DNA of 10,000 nt from Kiritimatiellota bacterium (GCA_008636095.1 VSJD01000063.1:1-10000); one strand, 5' to 3'; shown: positions 1 through 6,912, counted from the stretch's first letter. Numbers and translations: made by a program. The notes: generated from the letters alone by a model not told the origin.

Positions 1-190
1 CGGTTTATAAAGTTCTGATCGATTCGCAAGAACCGGGCCATGGCGCGCCTGATCAATAATTTGGGCTTCCGGGACCGCGAGGTGGACTCTCGCAAGAAGC
101 CCGGCACGATCTGCGTCATTTGCATGGGCGATTCAGTGGCCGGCCACGGGTTCGCAATACCCCATCCGTATATCTGCTTGACCCGAACCG
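1..190 (+). pseudogene. Remnant of an SGNH/GDSL-type hydrolase gene (N-terminal block only)
   Basis: Translation in the frame starting at position 1 gives INNLGFRDREV, then KKPG, then MGDSVAGHGF at about 121-150. This is the usual start of extracellular SGNH hydrolases found in polysaccharide loci: an N-S/N-LGFRDRE strand, a KPPGT turn, a hydrophobic strand, then the block I Gly-Asp-Ser nucleophile motif. The rest of the enzyme (blocks II, III and the C-terminal Asp-x-x-His) is absent. The similarity fades by about 190, and the next gene starts at 231. The frame has a TGA at 16-18. A better match upstream of about 45 (a PGHGA stretch preceding INNLGF) lies in the third frame, which suggests a frameshift. 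I read this as a truncated, frameshifted relic. A short functional peptide from the ATG at 40 (70 residues) is possible but unlikely. The left edge of the window hides any further upstream part. Confidence 0.5.
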
Positions 191-220
191 CCCCCTCCGC
201 GCAATATGCGGGGATATGGC

Positions 221-226
221 GGAGAG
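221..226 (+). promoter_or_regulatory. Ribosome binding site for the GT-C-like gene
   Basis: GGAGAG lies four bases before the ATG at 231. It supports this start over the in-frame ATG at 216, which would overlap the site, and over the ATG at 120, which lies inside the SGNH remnant. Confidence 0.55.
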
Positions 227-230
227 AACC

Positions 231-2810
231 ATGTATTTCTGGAAATCGATAGCGTTCAGCTTTCTGCTGTCCCTGGCCCTCTGGCTGGTATTTAGTTGGC
301 CAGTCCCGCGCACTCTGACCACCGGTATCGCCTCTTCCGGCCGCAACATCGAATCCGGCCAGGCGCGCGCCATGATCCCCGGTGATCATCTCCAGTTTCT
401 CTATCATCTCTGGCTGTTCAGCGATACCATCTCCGGGCATACCCCCTGGTTTCATAATCTGTACGAATTCAACACCGGGGATGATTCCGACCGGCGCGCC
501 ATTACGACGTATTATCTTCCCTTTGCGTTGGTATTTGCGCTTTGCGCCACAATCGGATCCTTTGCGCTCGCCTGGAATCTGACCGGATTCATTGCCATCT
601 GGATCACCTTGCTGGCTACTTTTTTTTTGGCCCGCCGTTATACGACCGACCGCTGGATTCCATGGATTGCCGCCTTGCTGGCCATCGCTTTTCCCTACCA
701 CTGGTATGCGCTGTTAGGTGGCAGTCCGACGGGCCTGGGCATGATGTGGATCCCGATTCTCTGCCTGGGACTGGAATTGATGGTCGTGGAATCACGGGCA
801 TGGGGTGGTACGTTGGCCGGCCTGACCATTCTGCTTGCCGGCTGGGTGGACAGCCATGTTTTCTTTTTCGCCGCGCTGATTTCCCCCGCCTGGTGCCTGT
901 TCGCCTACTGGTACCACCGCAACCAATGGATCCCGGCTTGGCGCGAGTTCAAGCCGCTGTTCAAAGCCGCCCTGCCCCTGCTGGGTTTCCTGGTTCTGAT
1001 CCTGCTGCATGCCCAGTTAATGCAACATGGCCTGGCTGATACCGATCTCGTCCGCAAGGGCCGCAACCCGAATGAAGTCCGGCTCAGCTCCCCAAAACTC
1101 GCCGGCGCGGTGACCCGGGACATTGCCAACCCCGCCTGCGTGATCTATGCCGGCTGGAGCCTGCTCGGTTTGCTTGGCGCGGGGTTGCTCGCTTGCCTTG
1201 CGCGGTGCGCGCGCAAGGACGAGCTTTCCAGCCACCGGGCCTGGGGCCTGATCCTGCTTCTGCTAGGAATCACCGTTATCATCTTTCTCGCCGCCGGGAT
1301 GAACAACCCCGGCGGACCGCGGTTCTGGCGCTGGTTAACACACCTGCTGCCACCCTACGCCCTGATCCGCAACCCGACCAAAATCTACTGTCTGCTCCCG
1401 ACGGTCGCCGCAGTGGCGGCAACCTTGGCCTTGAATCATCTGACCGCCTTCCTCCCGCACCGCGGCATGCGGCTGGTAATCCTGGTCCTGCTCGCCCTGC
1501 TGTTGCTGGTGGACTTCAAAGGCATGGTCCAGCCCACCATCTGCCTGCTGGATCGCCAACAGGCTGCCTACGCAGCCATCGCCCGGGATGCCCGGGATCA
1601 CGGGCGTCGCGCCCATCTCCTGGCCCTGCCGCTCTGGCCCGGCGATTCGCATTTCACTTCGGTGAACCAGTACTACGCCGCCCTTTATCGCCTGCGCCTG
1701 GTCAACGGCTATCGGCCCACGGTCCGGAAAAAGTACTTGGAAGATGTTTTCCTCAGGTTCCAGAGTTTCAATCACGGCGCGATTGCCGACGCGCAATTGG
1801 ACAATCTGCTCCAGCGCGGTATTGCCTATATCATCTTGCATGAGGATCTCTTCCCCGAAAAGGTCAGTCCCTTCCCGGTGGGCGCCACCCTGCAAGCCCT
1901 CCAAGCCCACCCGCGCCTGGAGCTGTTGCAACATGCGGAAAGCGTCTGGGCTTTCCGCATCCTGCGCAGTGGGGAAACCAAACCGTCGGCGTCCGTTCCG
2001 GTGATATCCTGCCCGGTGTATTTTCCCGCGCGCCGTTGGGAACTGGAAACGTACGGCGATCCTGCGCTTGACGTTGTTCCCGATCCGGAATGCAGTGGCA
2101 AGAAGTTCTTGCGCCTGAAGGCAGGAGCAACCAATCACGCAACCATTTCCATCGCCACGGCCGCGATCAGTGCCCGCTTCCTACCAGACCTGCGCTGGAT
2201 GCTCCGCTCCCGCGGCAACAAGACCATCATGCTCCATACCAGGACCGACGAACAACCGGCCGGCGATCACGGTATTCCGGCGGTGCTTACCGATGCATGG
2301 ACCTGGTATCCTGTGCCCATTGACCAGGTCCAGGCGGAAAGGCCGATGGCGCTCCTGGTCACGACGGATGCGGATGGAATGGCCGACCTCGACGCGGCGT
2401 TGCTGACCGCGGGCGATTGGAAGGAACTGCTTCCGGGCGCGTCGCGGCGCCTGCCGGCCACGTGTTTTTTCCACGCCGGCTATTCCGATCCTGTACGTAA
2501 TGCCGTCATCCTGCGCCGCGACCGTGATCCCGCCGCCGCCATTTTTTACGGCCCAAAACTACCACTGGCGGCGGGAGCTTATGTGGTGGAACTACTATTT
2601 ACGTCGGCCGCCACACGCGGCACACTCCTGGGTTTCTGCAATGTGCGGGTGAACGACCGGGATGAACGGAATCAAGTTCAGGTCATGGCCGGCCAGCGCG
2701 CCCGCATCGCGCATTGCCAACCCGATAACCGGCCGATCAACCTGGTATTTGTCTATAACCGCAATGCGGACATGGAAATCGAAGGGGTTTTGATCACACG
2801 CCGGGAATAG
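231..2810 (+). CDS. Polytopic GT-C-like membrane protein with large extracytoplasmic C-terminal region
   Basis: This 859-residue protein probably acts in the inner membrane on lipid-linked sugars or surface glycan, judging from its resemblance to GT-C-fold glycosyltransferase-like (YfhO/PMT-like) proteins. About 11-12 hydrophobic segments fall between residues 5 and 428, including roughly 5-23, 95-135, 142-184, 192-225, 246-263, 304-324, 336-355, 385-404 and 412-428. The first outer loop carries PGDHLQFLYHLW (residues 50-61), in the place where GT-C enzymes have a catalytic acidic residue; Asp52 is the candidate. YALIRNPTKIYCL (about 376-388) resembles the 'RVPARF' segment before the last helices in this group. 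Residues 430-580 form the soluble part (LPLWPGDSHF, VNGYRP, a GIAYIILHEDL strand) typical of these proteins. Residues 590-859 look like beta-sandwich material, including DLDAALLTAGDW, and may bind carbohydrate. The substrate is unknown. The gene converges on the GT4 gene, with 27 bases between them and no clear terminator. Confidence 0.75.
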   Translation: MYFWKSIAFSFLLSLALWLVFSWPVPRTLTTGIASSGRNIESGQARAMIPGDHLQFLYHLWLFSDTISGHTPWFHNLYEFNTGDDSDRRAITTYYLPFALVFALCATIGSFALAWNLTGFIAIWITLLATFFLARRYTTDRWIPWIAALLAIAFPYHWYALLGGSPTGLGMMWIPILCLGLELMVVESRAWGGTLAGLTILLAGWVDSHVFFFAALISPAWCLFAYWYHRNQWIPAWREFKPLFKAALPLLGFLVLILLHAQLMQHGLADTDLVRKGRNPNEVRLSSPKLAGAVTRDIANPACVIYAGWSLLGLLGAGLLACLARCARKDELSSHRAWGLILLLLGITVIIFLAAGMNNPGGPRFWRWLTHLLPPYALIRNPTKIYCLLPTVAAVAATLALNHLTAFLPHRGMRLVILVLLALLLLVDFKGMVQPTICLLDRQQAAYAAIARDARDHGRRAHLLALPLWPGDSHFTSVNQYYAALYRLRLVNGYRPTVRKKYLEDVFLRFQSFNHGAIADAQLDNLLQRGIAYIILHEDLFPEKVSPFPVGATLQALQAHPRLELLQHAESVWAFRILRSGETKPSASVPVISCPVYFPARRWELETYGDPALDVVPDPECSGKKFLRLKAGATNHATISIATAAISARFLPDLRWMLRSRGNKTIMLHTRTDEQPAGDHGIPAVLTDAWTWYPVPIDQVQAERPMALLVTTDADGMADLDAALLTAGDWKELLPGASRRLPATCFFHAGYSDPVRNAVILRRDRDPAAAIFYGPKLPLAAGAYVVELLFTSAATRGTLLGFCNVRVNDRDERNQVQVMAGQRARIAHCQPDNRPINLVFVYNRNADMEIEGVLITRRE

Positions 2811-2837
2811 GCGGCCGTTTACACCGGTAGTTGGTGA

Positions 2838-3914
2838 TTAAACGCCGGGCAATTCCGCCAGCAGGGAACGTAATTCCTGTTCCGCATCCCGATGGCGGAT
2901 TGCCTCCATCCGCCGCCGTTGGGATACGAGGACTGTTTCGCGCAGGACCGTATCGCTCACGACCTGGTGGATCAGTTCCGCCATTTCGCCGGGATTCAAG
3001 TCTTCATACAACACGCCGGCGCCATCCATTGCCTCGGGTGTACCCCCCACCGAACGCGCAATCACAGGAACATCCTGCTCCATGGCTTCCAGCAACGGCA
3101 GACAATAGCCTTCATGCCGGCTGGCACTTACGAATACATGTGCCAACCGGTAATAAGCGGCCAATCCCTCCGGAGACGCATAATTCTCGAAGCAGACGTT
3201 AGTAAGATCCAGTTCCCCTGCGAGCATGCGCAACATCGAAAAATAGCGTGGCGTGCTGTGGCGTGATCCCACCAGGATCAAACGGCTGAACGGGTTTATC
3301 CTCTGGTACCAAGCAAAAGCCTGGATCAAGTCCTCGACGCACTTATTCGGCGCCATGCGCCCCACGAGCAGGATATTCGTCAGCGGTGCGGCAAAACGCC
3401 GCAGGATGGCCGGATCCGCGAGTTGACTCGTCCCATCGCGGGTAAAGAGTAGGGGAAAGACCCGCGCCCTTGGCACACCCGCACGTTCCAGTTCCGCGGC
3501 GTTGTAACGCGATACCGCCCAGACCGCATCGGAGCGCGCGGCCACATCGCGCAACTCTGCCCGCGCCGTCTGTAACTGGCGCACCACGTCATCGTCAAAA
3601 CCCGTAAAGAACTCCGTTGGCGTGATGTTGTGGTACACCAGCACTTTCCTGGCCGCCGCCTGAAGGAAACTGCGCGTTGCGGGCGAGGCGATGGCGTAGT
3701 GATGCAGAACCACGTCGTTGGGCGTGCCATGGTACTCCGCCAAAAATCGGCATTGTCCGCGGGCCGAAGGCGCCACCCGCGATTCATCGGCGTAGATTTC
3801 GGAATCCGATCCCATCCTGCGCAGCATCGCCTGGAGACCCCTGGCCTCGCTGGAGATGGCATCGCCTTCGGCAAATCCCGCCAGCAGTTGATCGACCCGC
3901 GGTAATGCACTCAT
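2838..3914 (-). CDS. Glycosyltransferase family 4 (GT-B fold)
   Basis: This 358-residue cytoplasmic retaining glycosyltransferase would transfer a sugar from a nucleotide-sugar donor to a growing surface glycan. The N-terminal Rossmann domain (about 1-175) contains VVLHHYAIASP (68-78), VLVYHNITPTEFF (91-103) and the DAVWAVSRYN strand and helix (129-138). The C-terminal donor-binding domain (about 178-358) contains ILLVGRMAPNK (181-191), RLILVGS (211-217), FVSASRHEGY and the EX7E motif with Glu268 and Glu276 in EGYCLPLLE, then GGTPEAM (290-296). All are standard GT4 landmarks, and the length is normal for the family. The start ATG overlaps the TGA of the upstream small gene (ATGA at 3911-3914), so translation is probably coupled. 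The acceptor and sugar cannot be inferred. It is the last gene of a three-gene minus-strand run. Confidence 0.9.
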   Translation of the reverse strand: MSALPRVDQLLAGFAEGDAISSEARGLQAMLRRMGSDSEIYADESRVAPSARGQCRFLAEYHGTPNDVVLHHYAIASPATRSFLQAAARKVLVYHNITPTEFFTGFDDDVVRQLQTARAELRDVAARSDAVWAVSRYNAAELERAGVPRARVFPLLFTRDGTSQLADPAILRRFAAPLTNILLVGRMAPNKCVEDLIQAFAWYQRINPFSRLILVGSRHSTPRYFSMLRMLAGELDLTNVCFENYASPEGLAAYYRLAHVFVSASRHEGYCLPLLEAMEQDVPVIARSVGGTPEAMDGAGVLYEDLNPGEMAELIHQVVSDTVLRETVLVSQRRRMEAIRHRDAEQELRSLLAELPGV

Positions 3915-4345
3915 GACGGGCCCTGCGCTTCCAAGCGGGCCACACGCTCTGCTAGTCGGGCAATCTCTATGCGGTATTCTTCCCGTTCGAACTCCAGGCC
4001 GGCGATGACCAGTTCATTGACGAGATTCTGCTGCCAAACAATGCGGTCGTGCTGATAGCGCAGGAATTTCCAGAGAAATTCTTTGATCCGGGTGACGATT
4101 GTTCCGACCCATCCCGCTTTACGGGGAATGGCAAAAGATTCGGTCTGGATACCGTGCCGCATGCCGATCAAGCGGCTGTAAATCCTGAGATAGTCCGCCT
4201 GGTCATGCGCCGCCTTGAGCGCGATGGCACTATGCTCCGGGGAAAGGAAACGGGGTCCACCCCCGGTGGCGCGCCGGCGTGCATTTTCCCGGATCTGCAT
4301 GCCGACCGTTTCCGTCCGATCCTGGCTGGCGATGAAAACCCGCAT
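3911..4345 (-). CDS. Small coiled-coil protein coupled to GT4, resembling an N-terminal leader of surface-glycan enzymes
   Basis: This 144-residue protein has no signal peptide or confident catalytic motif. Residues 1-50 are basic and polar. Residues 76-110 (KAGWVGTIVTRIKEFLWKF, then YQHDRIVWQQNLVNELV) form an amphipathic, membrane-hugging helix with a QQN-x-x-N pattern. Residues 112-140 (EFEREEYRIEIARLAERVARLEA) form a Leu/Ile/Val heptad coiled coil. From memory, this arrangement (an 'iG-x-V-x-x-hK-x-hh-x-K-h' helix, then QQN, then a coiled coil) often precedes the catalytic domain in methyltransferases and glycosyltransferases of O-antigen-like loci. Here it stands alone and overlaps the GT4 gene by ATGA. 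It may therefore anchor or pair with that enzyme, but this is inference. The ATG at 4345 is chosen because GGGGAAG lies just upstream. Longer upstream extensions would run antisense-like through the acyltransferase gene's end. Confidence 0.7.
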   Translation of the reverse strand: MRVFIASQDRTETVGMQIRENARRRATGGGPRFLSPEHSAIALKAAHDQADYLRIYSRLIGMRHGIQTESFAIPRKAGWVGTIVTRIKEFLWKFLRYQHDRIVWQQNLVNELVIAGLEFEREEYRIEIARLAERVARLEAQGPS

Positions 4346-4349
4346 GTGT

Positions 4350-4356
4350 CTTCCCC
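4350..4356 (-). promoter_or_regulatory. Ribosome binding site for the small coiled-coil gene
   Basis: Read on the minus strand, GGGGAAG sits four bases before the ATG at 4345. It fixes the 144-residue start and excludes a frame that stays open up to 4534 inside the acyltransferase gene. Confidence 0.6.
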
Positions 4357-4371
4357 ATTTTCTTGAGTGGA

Positions 4372-5118
4372 CTACGGTTTCCGATCCCGGCGATCGCGCA
4401 CGACGCGGGCGGGGACGCCAACAGCTATCGCATAGGCCGGGACTGGGCGGGTCAGAACAGCGCCCGCGCCGACAATGGTGTTGTTGCCGATCGTGATCCC
4501 ATCCAGCACCTTGACGCCGGCGCCAAACCAGCACTTCTCGCCGACTTCAATACCACGGGAACACGTGCCTTGCTGGGTAACGGACGCATCCACATCCTGG
4601 GGGTTGTGATCGCCGCCAATGAAATAGCAATAGGCCGCCACCAGGGTATCGGCCCCCAACATCACGCGACTACCCGAAAACACTTCGCAGTTAAACCCGA
4701 TATTCACCCGCGCGCCCAGCACGATATCGCCGTTTTTACAGCTCAGGATGGAATTACGGCCAAGAAAAACACCGGGCCCGATGTGGATGCCCGTATTATC
4801 CCAGCCCTTGGCATCCAGCAGGCAGTTGTCGTCAATGATGACGTTATCACCGATTTCAATCTTATGCGGATGGCGCAACACAATGTTGGCGCCAAACACA
4901 ACGTTCCGGCCGCATTTCCCCAACAGGCAGGGGTAGAGCTTGGCGCGCAGAAAGAGGCCCAACAGGCCCGGCATGCGGGAACAAAGCAGGATGATCAACT
5001 CGTATTTCAACAGCGGCCCGAATCCGCGCCGGCCGATAATCAGGTCGCTGTAGCGCGCCAGCCGGGATTTGGAAGTGGAGGCCATTTCACGTTGGATGAT
5101 GACGCTTTCGGTTTTCAT
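4372..5118 (-). CDS. Hexapeptide-repeat (left-handed beta-helix) acyltransferase
   Basis: This 248-residue enzyme is likely to be an O- or N-acyl (acetyl) transferase acting on sugars or glycan precursors from acyl-CoA on the cytoplasmic side. Residues 34-64 form a hydrophobic amphipathic region (LLKYELIILL and following) that may associate with the membrane. From about residue 70 to 235, imperfect [LIV]-G-x-x-x-x hexapeptides build the beta-helix: IEIGDNVIID, IHIGPGVFLGRNSIL, IVLGARVNIG, IEVGEKCWFGAGVKVLDG, ITIGNNTIVGAGAVL. A loop with YCYFIGGDHN (164-172) supplies a candidate catalytic His171. The end, AIAVGVPARVVR, is the usual C-terminal cap. The length suits the family. The start at 5118 has no strong ribosome site; the Met at residue 12 is an alternative. 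The gene is 26 bases ahead of the coiled-coil gene, so they are probably co-transcribed. Its last 30 or so bases resemble the end of the gene at 6913-7524. Confidence 0.88.
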   Translation of the reverse strand: MKTESVIIQREMASTSKSRLARYSDLIIGRRGFGPLLKYELIILLCSRMPGLLGLFLRAKLYPCLLGKCGRNVVFGANIVLRHPHKIEIGDNVIIDDNCLLDAKGWDNTGIHIGPGVFLGRNSILSCKNGDIVLGARVNIGFNCEVFSGSRVMLGADTLVAAYCYFIGGDHNPQDVDASVTQQGTCSRGIEVGEKCWFGAGVKVLDGITIGNNTIVGAGAVLTRPVPAYAIAVGVPARVVRDRRDRKP

Positions 5119-5144
5119 GAATAAGTCAGGCTAAAGACATTTTT

Positions 5145-5267
5145 ACCACGGATATCACGGATAACACTGATAGAGGGGAAAACCATGTTTTCTTAATCAT
5201 TTATATAGCTTCGTCTTCATCCGTGCTATTCGTGTAATCACGCCTTGGGCGTGACAAGTCCGTGGCC
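5145..5267. repeat. Imperfect inverted repeat of CACGGAT-like units (MITE-like intergenic element)
   Basis: The left arm at 5145-5171 starts ACCACGGATATCACGGATAA. Its reverse complement matches the right arm at 5219-5239 (starting ATCCGTGCTATTCGTG) and the CCGTGG at 5260-5265, with about 21 of 27 positions equal. Each arm is itself made of CACGGAT-like units spaced about 9 bases apart. The right arm is split by a 21-base insertion (5240-5260) that forms most of a hairpin. I recall elements with this 'CCACGGAT...ATCCGTGG' look between genes in several environmental genomes, but cannot confirm copy number from one window. Confidence 0.65.
5238..5254. repeat. Perfect 7-bp hairpin inserted in the repeat's right arm
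   Basis: TCACGCC and GGCGTGA flank a TTG loop. Most of it lies in the extra 21 bases that break the right arm of the larger inverted repeat, so it probably arrived later. It is not followed by a T-tract on either strand, so it does not look like an intrinsic terminator. Confidence 0.6.
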
Positions 5268-5269
5268 AG

Positions 5270-5286
5270 CCACGCGCCGCGCGTGG
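5270..5286. repeat. Perfect 7-bp GC-rich hairpin next to the repeat
   Basis: CCACGCG and CGCGTGG flank a CCG loop, 15 bases after the first hairpin. The two adjacent small dyads suggest a REP-like composite. No T-tract follows on the minus strand, though the region lies downstream of the lipoprotein gene and could slow polymerase or protect the 3' end. Confidence 0.55.
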
Positions 5287-5433
5287 TGAGTAGTTGCTGT
5301 TTTTAATCAGCATTTTACGTCACGGTGACCAGGCCCCACTTTTCGATCCAGGGAAAGAGTTAGTCTGAATCTATTGTTGATCATAGATCATGAGTCCGGG
5401 TTTGTCCATCCCCGACGCAGGGAGGGGCCGTCC

Positions 5434-6891
5434 TCACCGCTCCAACTCGTAATACAACGGCAGACTGAATTCATCGCTATCCATGATCAGGCGCTCGCCT
5501 TCCAGCCCCGGGTGCTCGTCGAACGGCTCCAGGATCAGGCGGTAGGTTTTGGTTTTATCACGCGCCGCTGTCGGGAGCATTCGGCCGTCACGGATGGCCC
5601 AGTGCGCGACCATGATTTGCTTTTCGGCATACTGGCCTTCCGTAATCCGCTCTACGTCATAGCGGTTAACAACCAATGCCCGGCGGTATGGCGCAATAGC
5701 CGCAGGCAGTGGAATGCGGGATAACTCCACCGGGCGCGCCGTCATTACAAGGCGCGCAACCGGTTGCCGGTTTTTTTCAGGAACAGCCGGCGGCGCAACC
5801 GTAGATGCCGCCGCAACTGCCGTTGCGGGCGGGCCGCCGGCCACGTTCGCAGTCGCTACGCTCCAGCGTTGCGTGCGGGTGACCCAGACATCTGGGAAAA
5901 AATCGGCATTCGTATTGTGCGTGACCCGGGCCCACTGTTCAATCTTCTGAAAATCGGGGCTGAACCGGCCGATATAAATTTCAACGCCGCCGCCGCCGCC
6001 CCCAATGCGCATCCTGCGGTCCCCCACTGTATAAGGACCGGTCATGGTCATGAACCGGGGATGACTGCTCCAGCGCGGGTGATAAACCTCGAACCCGCCG
6101 ATGCCGCTTGCCCGGTTGATGTTCACCCGCCAACGTCGGCCGGTTGCGGGGTCAAAGAGCAGCAGGTTCCGGTGCGCACCATCAAAAGACCAGAAGCGAT
6201 AGCTGTTGTCTGGTGCCAAGGAGGGCCAGCATCCATCGCCGATTTGTTTTACCGCGCCATTGGGAAGTTCCAGGATACAGCAATCAGGCCCGGGAAACTG
6301 GCCGCCAGCCAGGCGGCAGTGGCCGCTGGCCCGTCGGCCGTCGGCCGACAACTGGAAATTGTCCATCTCAATCAGCGTTTTATCCCACACCGGCTCACTG
6401 ACGGAAGGCTGTGCCAACAAATGCCGCCGGACGCGGTCCAGGGCGATGGAATTAGTAACCGCCGTGCCGGCGTAAACCCACACGTTGCTGTTCTGCGGGT
6501 CTTCCCACACGGCCAGCGCAAGGCCATCCATCACCGGGCGCAGTCCGGACCCGTCCCAGTTGACCGCGTAGATTTTCTGCTCCGGCCGGTTGGAAAAGAT
6601 CACGCGGTCCCCGCGGGGAGTCAGCAGGGGTTTAGTGTAATTGGAAAGCTTCGACAGGATGGCCCGTTCGCCCCGGCCATCCTCCGTATCAAAGCCCATC
6701 AGGCGCAGATGATTGCTTTCCGGCCCCGGGTGCGAACCATCGCTGGCATCCTGGCACCAGACCACACGGGTTGGGGCCGTGGTCAGGGCCTTGACGGCCG
6801 CGGCGGAATCACGGCCGGGACCCGGCGTACAGCAAGCAACCGCAACAACCAGGAAAATGCCCGCCAAGATGACTGGAAATAAATGTCGCAT
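5434..6891 (-). CDS. Beta-propeller-like lipoprotein with conserved C-terminal domain
   Basis: This 485-residue protein starts with a lipoprotein signal (hydrophobic 5-19, AVAC with Cys20 as the likely lipidated residue), so it should sit on a membrane facing the periplasm or the surface. Residues 40-340 read like TolB/WD40-type propeller blades: KPLLTPRGDRVIFSN, KIYAVNWDGSGLRPV, DNFQLSADGRRASG, GDGCWPSLAPDNSYRFWSFDG, EIYIGRFSPDF, then HNTNADFFPDVWV. Residues about 345-378 are an Ala/Pro/Gly-rich linker. Residues 379-485 form a separate domain with ALVVNRYDVERITEGQY, QIMVAHWAIRDG, TYRLILEPF and the tail GERLIMDSDEFSLPLYYEL. I remember similar C-terminal domains near surface-glycan O-acetylation genes, but no function is known to me. 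A (GGC) tract encodes six Gly at residues 297-302. The gene follows the YdjM-type gene by 21 bases, so the two are probably one operon. Confidence 0.75.
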   Translation of the reverse strand: MRHLFPVILAGIFLVVAVACCTPGPGRDSAAAVKALTTAPTRVVWCQDASDGSHPGPESNHLRLMGFDTEDGRGERAILSKLSNYTKPLLTPRGDRVIFSNRPEQKIYAVNWDGSGLRPVMDGLALAVWEDPQNSNVWVYAGTAVTNSIALDRVRRHLLAQPSVSEPVWDKTLIEMDNFQLSADGRRASGHCRLAGGQFPGPDCCILELPNGAVKQIGDGCWPSLAPDNSYRFWSFDGAHRNLLLFDPATGRRWRVNINRASGIGGFEVYHPRWSSHPRFMTMTGPYTVGDRRMRIGGGGGGVEIYIGRFSPDFQKIEQWARVTHNTNADFFPDVWVTRTQRWSVATANVAGGPPATAVAAASTVAPPAVPEKNRQPVARLVMTARPVELSRIPLPAAIAPYRRALVVNRYDVERITEGQYAEKQIMVAHWAIRDGRMLPTAARDKTKTYRLILEPFDEHPGLEGERLIMDSDEFSLPLYYELER

Positions 6892-6912
6892 AGCTTGTGT
6901 GTCCAGAGTGGG

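Larger units (their letters stand above)
5119..5433. other. Intergenic region between the lipoprotein and acyltransferase genes
   Basis: No gene is supported in these 315 bases. They hold the CACGGAT-type inverted repeat (5145-5267), two small perfect hairpins (5238-5254 and 5270-5286), a weak TGCTG/CAGCA stem with a T-rich loop near 5294-5310, and a TGATC-ATA-GATCA dyad at 5378-5390. The promoter of the acyltransferase run should lie here if it is not read through from 5434. I see no convincing -35/-10 pair. Confidence 0.6.

Noticed and set aside
1335..2138. 267-codon frame on the minus strand
   Set aside because: It is antisense to the first GT-C-like gene; the product is Gln/Gly/Arg-rich with no recognisable motif.
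2811..2837. Bidirectional terminator between the convergent GT-C and GT4 genes
   Set aside because: Only 4-base stems can be drawn (for example CACC/GGTG), and no T-tract follows on either strand.
4346..4534. N-terminal extension of the small coiled-coil protein up to 4534
   Set aside because: The extra 63 residues are Arg/Cys/Pro-rich and overlap the acyltransferase coding end. A good ribosome site precedes the ATG at 4345.
4363..5124. 253-codon frame on the plus strand
   Set aside because: It mirrors the hexapeptide acyltransferase gene; the minus frame has clear hexapeptide periodicity.
5145..5267. CRISPR array
   Set aside because: The CACGGAT-like units are short, about 9 bases apart and arranged as an inverted repeat, without regular spacers and without cas genes nearby.
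5294..5310. Intrinsic terminator for the lipoprotein gene
   Set aside because: The TGCTG/CAGCA stem has only five pairs with the T/A run inside the loop rather than after the stem.
5764..6882. Long open frame of 372 codons on the plus strand
   Set aside because: It is fully antisense to the beta-propeller lipoprotein gene, which has a signal peptide, lipobox and coherent repeats. The translation of the plus frame is low-complexity, without motifs. High GC creates such mirror frames.
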